Positions 62,533 to 64,000 of a DNA stretch of 64,000 nucleotides are shown piece after piece. The stretch is from Agrilutibacter niabensis. Lineage in GTDB: Bacteria > Pseudomonadota > Gammaproteobacteria > Xanthomonadales > Xanthomonadaceae. Below the pieces are notes generated by a model. The model was not told the DNA's origin and ran no database searches. It was given only the letters and a program-made list of their open reading frames with translations. The position numbers and the translations under genes were made by a program. Position 1 is the stretch's first letter. Each line of letters starts with the position of its first letter. The stretch is from contig NZ_JBHSNJ010000012.1 of the NCBI RefSeq assembly GCF_042657165.1, positions 248,001-312,000 of the forward strand, in the 5' to 3' direction.

Positions 62533-63224
62533 AGCTGCTGGCCCTGGAAACTTCCACGGAAGCCTGCTCGGTCGCTCTGTGGCTGGACGGCGAGGTGCGC
62601 GAACGCTTCGAGATCGCGCCGCGCCGCCACGCCGAACTGACCCTGCCATGGGCCGAGCAACTGCTCGCCGATGCGGGCGTCGCGAAGTCGCAGCTTGATG
62701 CGATCGCGATCGGGCGCGGCCCGGGCGCCTTCACCGGCGTACGCCTGGCCATTGCGATCGGCCAGGGCATCGCGTTGGCCCTGGACCGCCCGATCGTTCC
62801 GGTGTCGACGCTCGCTGCGCTGGCGCTGCAGGCGCCGGGCCCACGCGTGTTTGCCGCCATCGACGCGCGCATGGGCGAGGTGTACGCGGCCGCCTACGAA
62901 TTGGGCGACGGCGATGCCGTTGCACTCGATGAGGAACGCGTGGCCGCACCCTACGCGATCCAGTTGCCCGGAGATGGCGATGGGTGGCATGGCGTGGGTA
63001 CCGGTTTCGCGGCGCAGGACGACGCGCTGGCATCGCGACTGGGTGCGCGCTTTGTATCGATCGATGGCAATGCATTGCCGCATGCGGCCGACGTGGCCCG
63101 GCTCGGGGCGCTTGCCTTCATCCGCGGAGAAGCGGTCGCACCCGAGTTGGTGGAGCCGGCTTACCTTCGAAACAACGTCGCCCTGACCATTGCCGAGCAA
63201 CAGGCCCTGCGCGACTCGCGTTGA
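62529..63224 (+). CDS. tsaB: tRNA threonylcarbamoyladenosine protein TsaB
   Basis: The protein has 231 residues. It has the ASKHA fold: MKLLALETSTEACSVALWLD, IGRGPGAFTGVRLAIAIGQG and VFAAIDARMGEVYAAAYE. TsaB partners TsaD and TsaE to make t6A at position 37 of ANN-decoding tRNAs (including tRNA-Lys UUU present in this window). The ATG overlaps the stop of the VOC gene by four bases. The C-terminal YLRNNVALTIAEQQA matches the usual end. Confidence 0.93.
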   Translation: MKLLALETSTEACSVALWLDGEVRERFEIAPRRHAELTLPWAEQLLADAGVAKSQLDAIAIGRGPGAFTGVRLAIAIGQGIALALDRPIVPVSTLAALALQAPGPRVFAAIDARMGEVYAAAYELGDGDAVALDEERVAAPYAIQLPGDGDGWHGVGTGFAAQDDALASRLGARFVSIDGNALPHAADVARLGALAFIRGEAVAPELVEPAYLRNNVALTIAEQQALRDSR

Positions 63225-63336
63225 GTCGCCCTTTTTCCGGTCATGAAGGTGGGGGCGGCCCCGGACCTCGCGCTGCGCAACTTCAGCCGGTACAGCAACA
63301 GTGCCAGGCCGTGGCGAGGTCGATCAGCTACCGGAT

Positions 63337-64000
63337 TCAGTCGTCGATGAGCTCGCCGCCCGGCATGAACAGCCAGGTGCGGGTGACATGCAGGATGTCC
63401 GGGTCTTCCTCGGTCTTGGGCAGCGCTGCGTACGGCTCGGCGAGCTTGGCGATCCGCAGGGCCGAGGAATCGAGCAGGGGAATCCCACTGGACTGCACGA
63501 CCTGGGAGCGCTCGACGCTGCCGTTGCGGCGGATCGCGATGGTGATGACGACCTTGCCGGCGAGATGACGGCGGCGCGCCTCGTCCGGGTAATTGAGGTT
63601 GCCCACCCGTTCCACGCGCTTGACCCATTCGCTCAGGTAGGTCGCCCACGCGTATTCGGTGGTGCTGGCAGAGACGAACTTGCGCTTGGGCCGCTTGGCG
63701 TAACGCTCCGAGCGCAGGTGGATCTCCGCGGCCAGCCGCGCCATCGCCATGTCGCGGGCGATCTTCTCGCGGCCGCGCGGCAGCGCCTGCTCGTCCGGCG
63801 GCGGGGTGGCCTGGGCCTTGGCGACCTGGGTCTCGGCCTGCAGGGTGCTGATCACCCGGTCCTGCGGCGCCGGTTGCGGCGCGGGCGACTGCGCCTGCAG
63901 CGTCCGCGGGGCGATGCCGGGTTCAGGCTGCGGGGCCGGGCCGGATTGGGTTTCGCGCGGGCGGGTGGTCTTGTCGTGCTCGCCGCCGCCCTGATTGGTG
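63337..64000 (-). CDS. TonB-like C-terminal domain protein (3' part)
   Basis: The frame is open from the window edge (codon boundary at 63999) to the TGA at 63337-63339, so the N-terminus is missing. About 220 residues are present. The upstream part is Pro/Gln-rich (PQPEPGIAPRTLQAQSPAPQ), typical of the periplasmic linker of TonB. The C-terminal TonB domain has YLSEWVKRVERVGNLNYPDE, VVITIAIRRNGSVERSQVVQ and SGIPLLDSSALRIAKLAEPY. It would couple the inner-membrane motor to outer-membrane receptors such as the BtuB-like protein at the window start; that is inference. TonB may be one of several copies. Confidence 0.85.
   Translation of the reverse strand, partial: TNQGGGEHDKTTRPRETQSGPAPQPEPGIAPRTLQAQSPAPQPAPQDRVISTLQAETQVAKAQATPPPDEQALPRGREKIARDMAMARLAAEIHLRSERYAKRPKRKFVSASTTEYAWATYLSEWVKRVERVGNLNYPDEARRRHLAGKVVITIAIRRNGSVERSQVVQSSGIPLLDSSALRIAKLAEPYAALPKTEEDPDILHVTRTWLFMPGGELIDD

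Overview
The window is high-GC chromosomal DNA that looks like a Xanthomonadaceae genome (Lysobacter or a close relative). The signs are the AspRS N-terminus, kup placed between ruvA and ruvB, the ybgC-tolQRAB-pal-cpoB-queE-queC order, and relA next to short secreted paralogs. No rRNA or CRISPR array is seen. There is one tRNA gene, tRNA-Lys(UUU).

Positions 1-22804 are mostly core housekeeping DNA. They hold the 3' end of a BtuB-like receptor, a YbaL-type antiporter, an ABC-F ATPase, an FmdB zinc ribbon, a four-repeat DUF3011 exported protein and aspS. A small gene with a perfect 9-bp Ser-Glu-Glu tandem repeat follows, then a GNAT enzyme, a small lipase-like hydrolase, yebC, ruvC-ruvA-kup-ruvB and the Tol-Pal envelope operon. 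The queuosine genes queE and queC and tRNA-Lys close the section.

Positions 22805-42600 form an accessory region between tRNA-Lys and recQ, with more AT-rich and mixed codon use. It begins with a degenerate copy of the tRNA 3' end plus a hairpin, a serine recombinase cut to 52 codons and its DUF2924 partner. Next comes a TetR-controlled module (racemase-like protein, GNAT enzyme, divergent DoxX-like membrane protein) with two near-identical palindromic operators. The centrepiece (27032-36444) is a lipid-modification cluster: a frameshifted fatty-acid desaturase, flavin amine-oxidase-like oxidoreductase, DUF1365, a cyclopropane-synthase-like methyltransferase, DUF2878, DUF1295, a second methyltransferase and a Blc-type lipocalin. 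Nearly all of these genes overlap or abut. They converge on an opposite-strand unit of an ECF sigma factor, a ChrR-type cupin anti-sigma factor, TspO and two very small genes. This resembles the sigmaE/ChrR singlet-oxygen regulon of Rhodobacter and is the most interesting system here. Hsp20, a SulP transporter, YjdM, an unknown 264-residue protein, an XRE regulator and several small unknown genes complete the region.

Positions 42700-64000 return to core functions: recQ, dps, hrpA, three tandem paralogs encoding small secreted proteins, relA (synthetase-type, with a degraded hydrolase domain), a membrane TPR-like protein and a two-domain glycosyltransferase. These are followed by mrcB (PBP1b), a lipoprotein, a YoaA/DinG-type helicase, a VOC protein, tsaB and the 3' part of a TonB-like gene that runs off the window.
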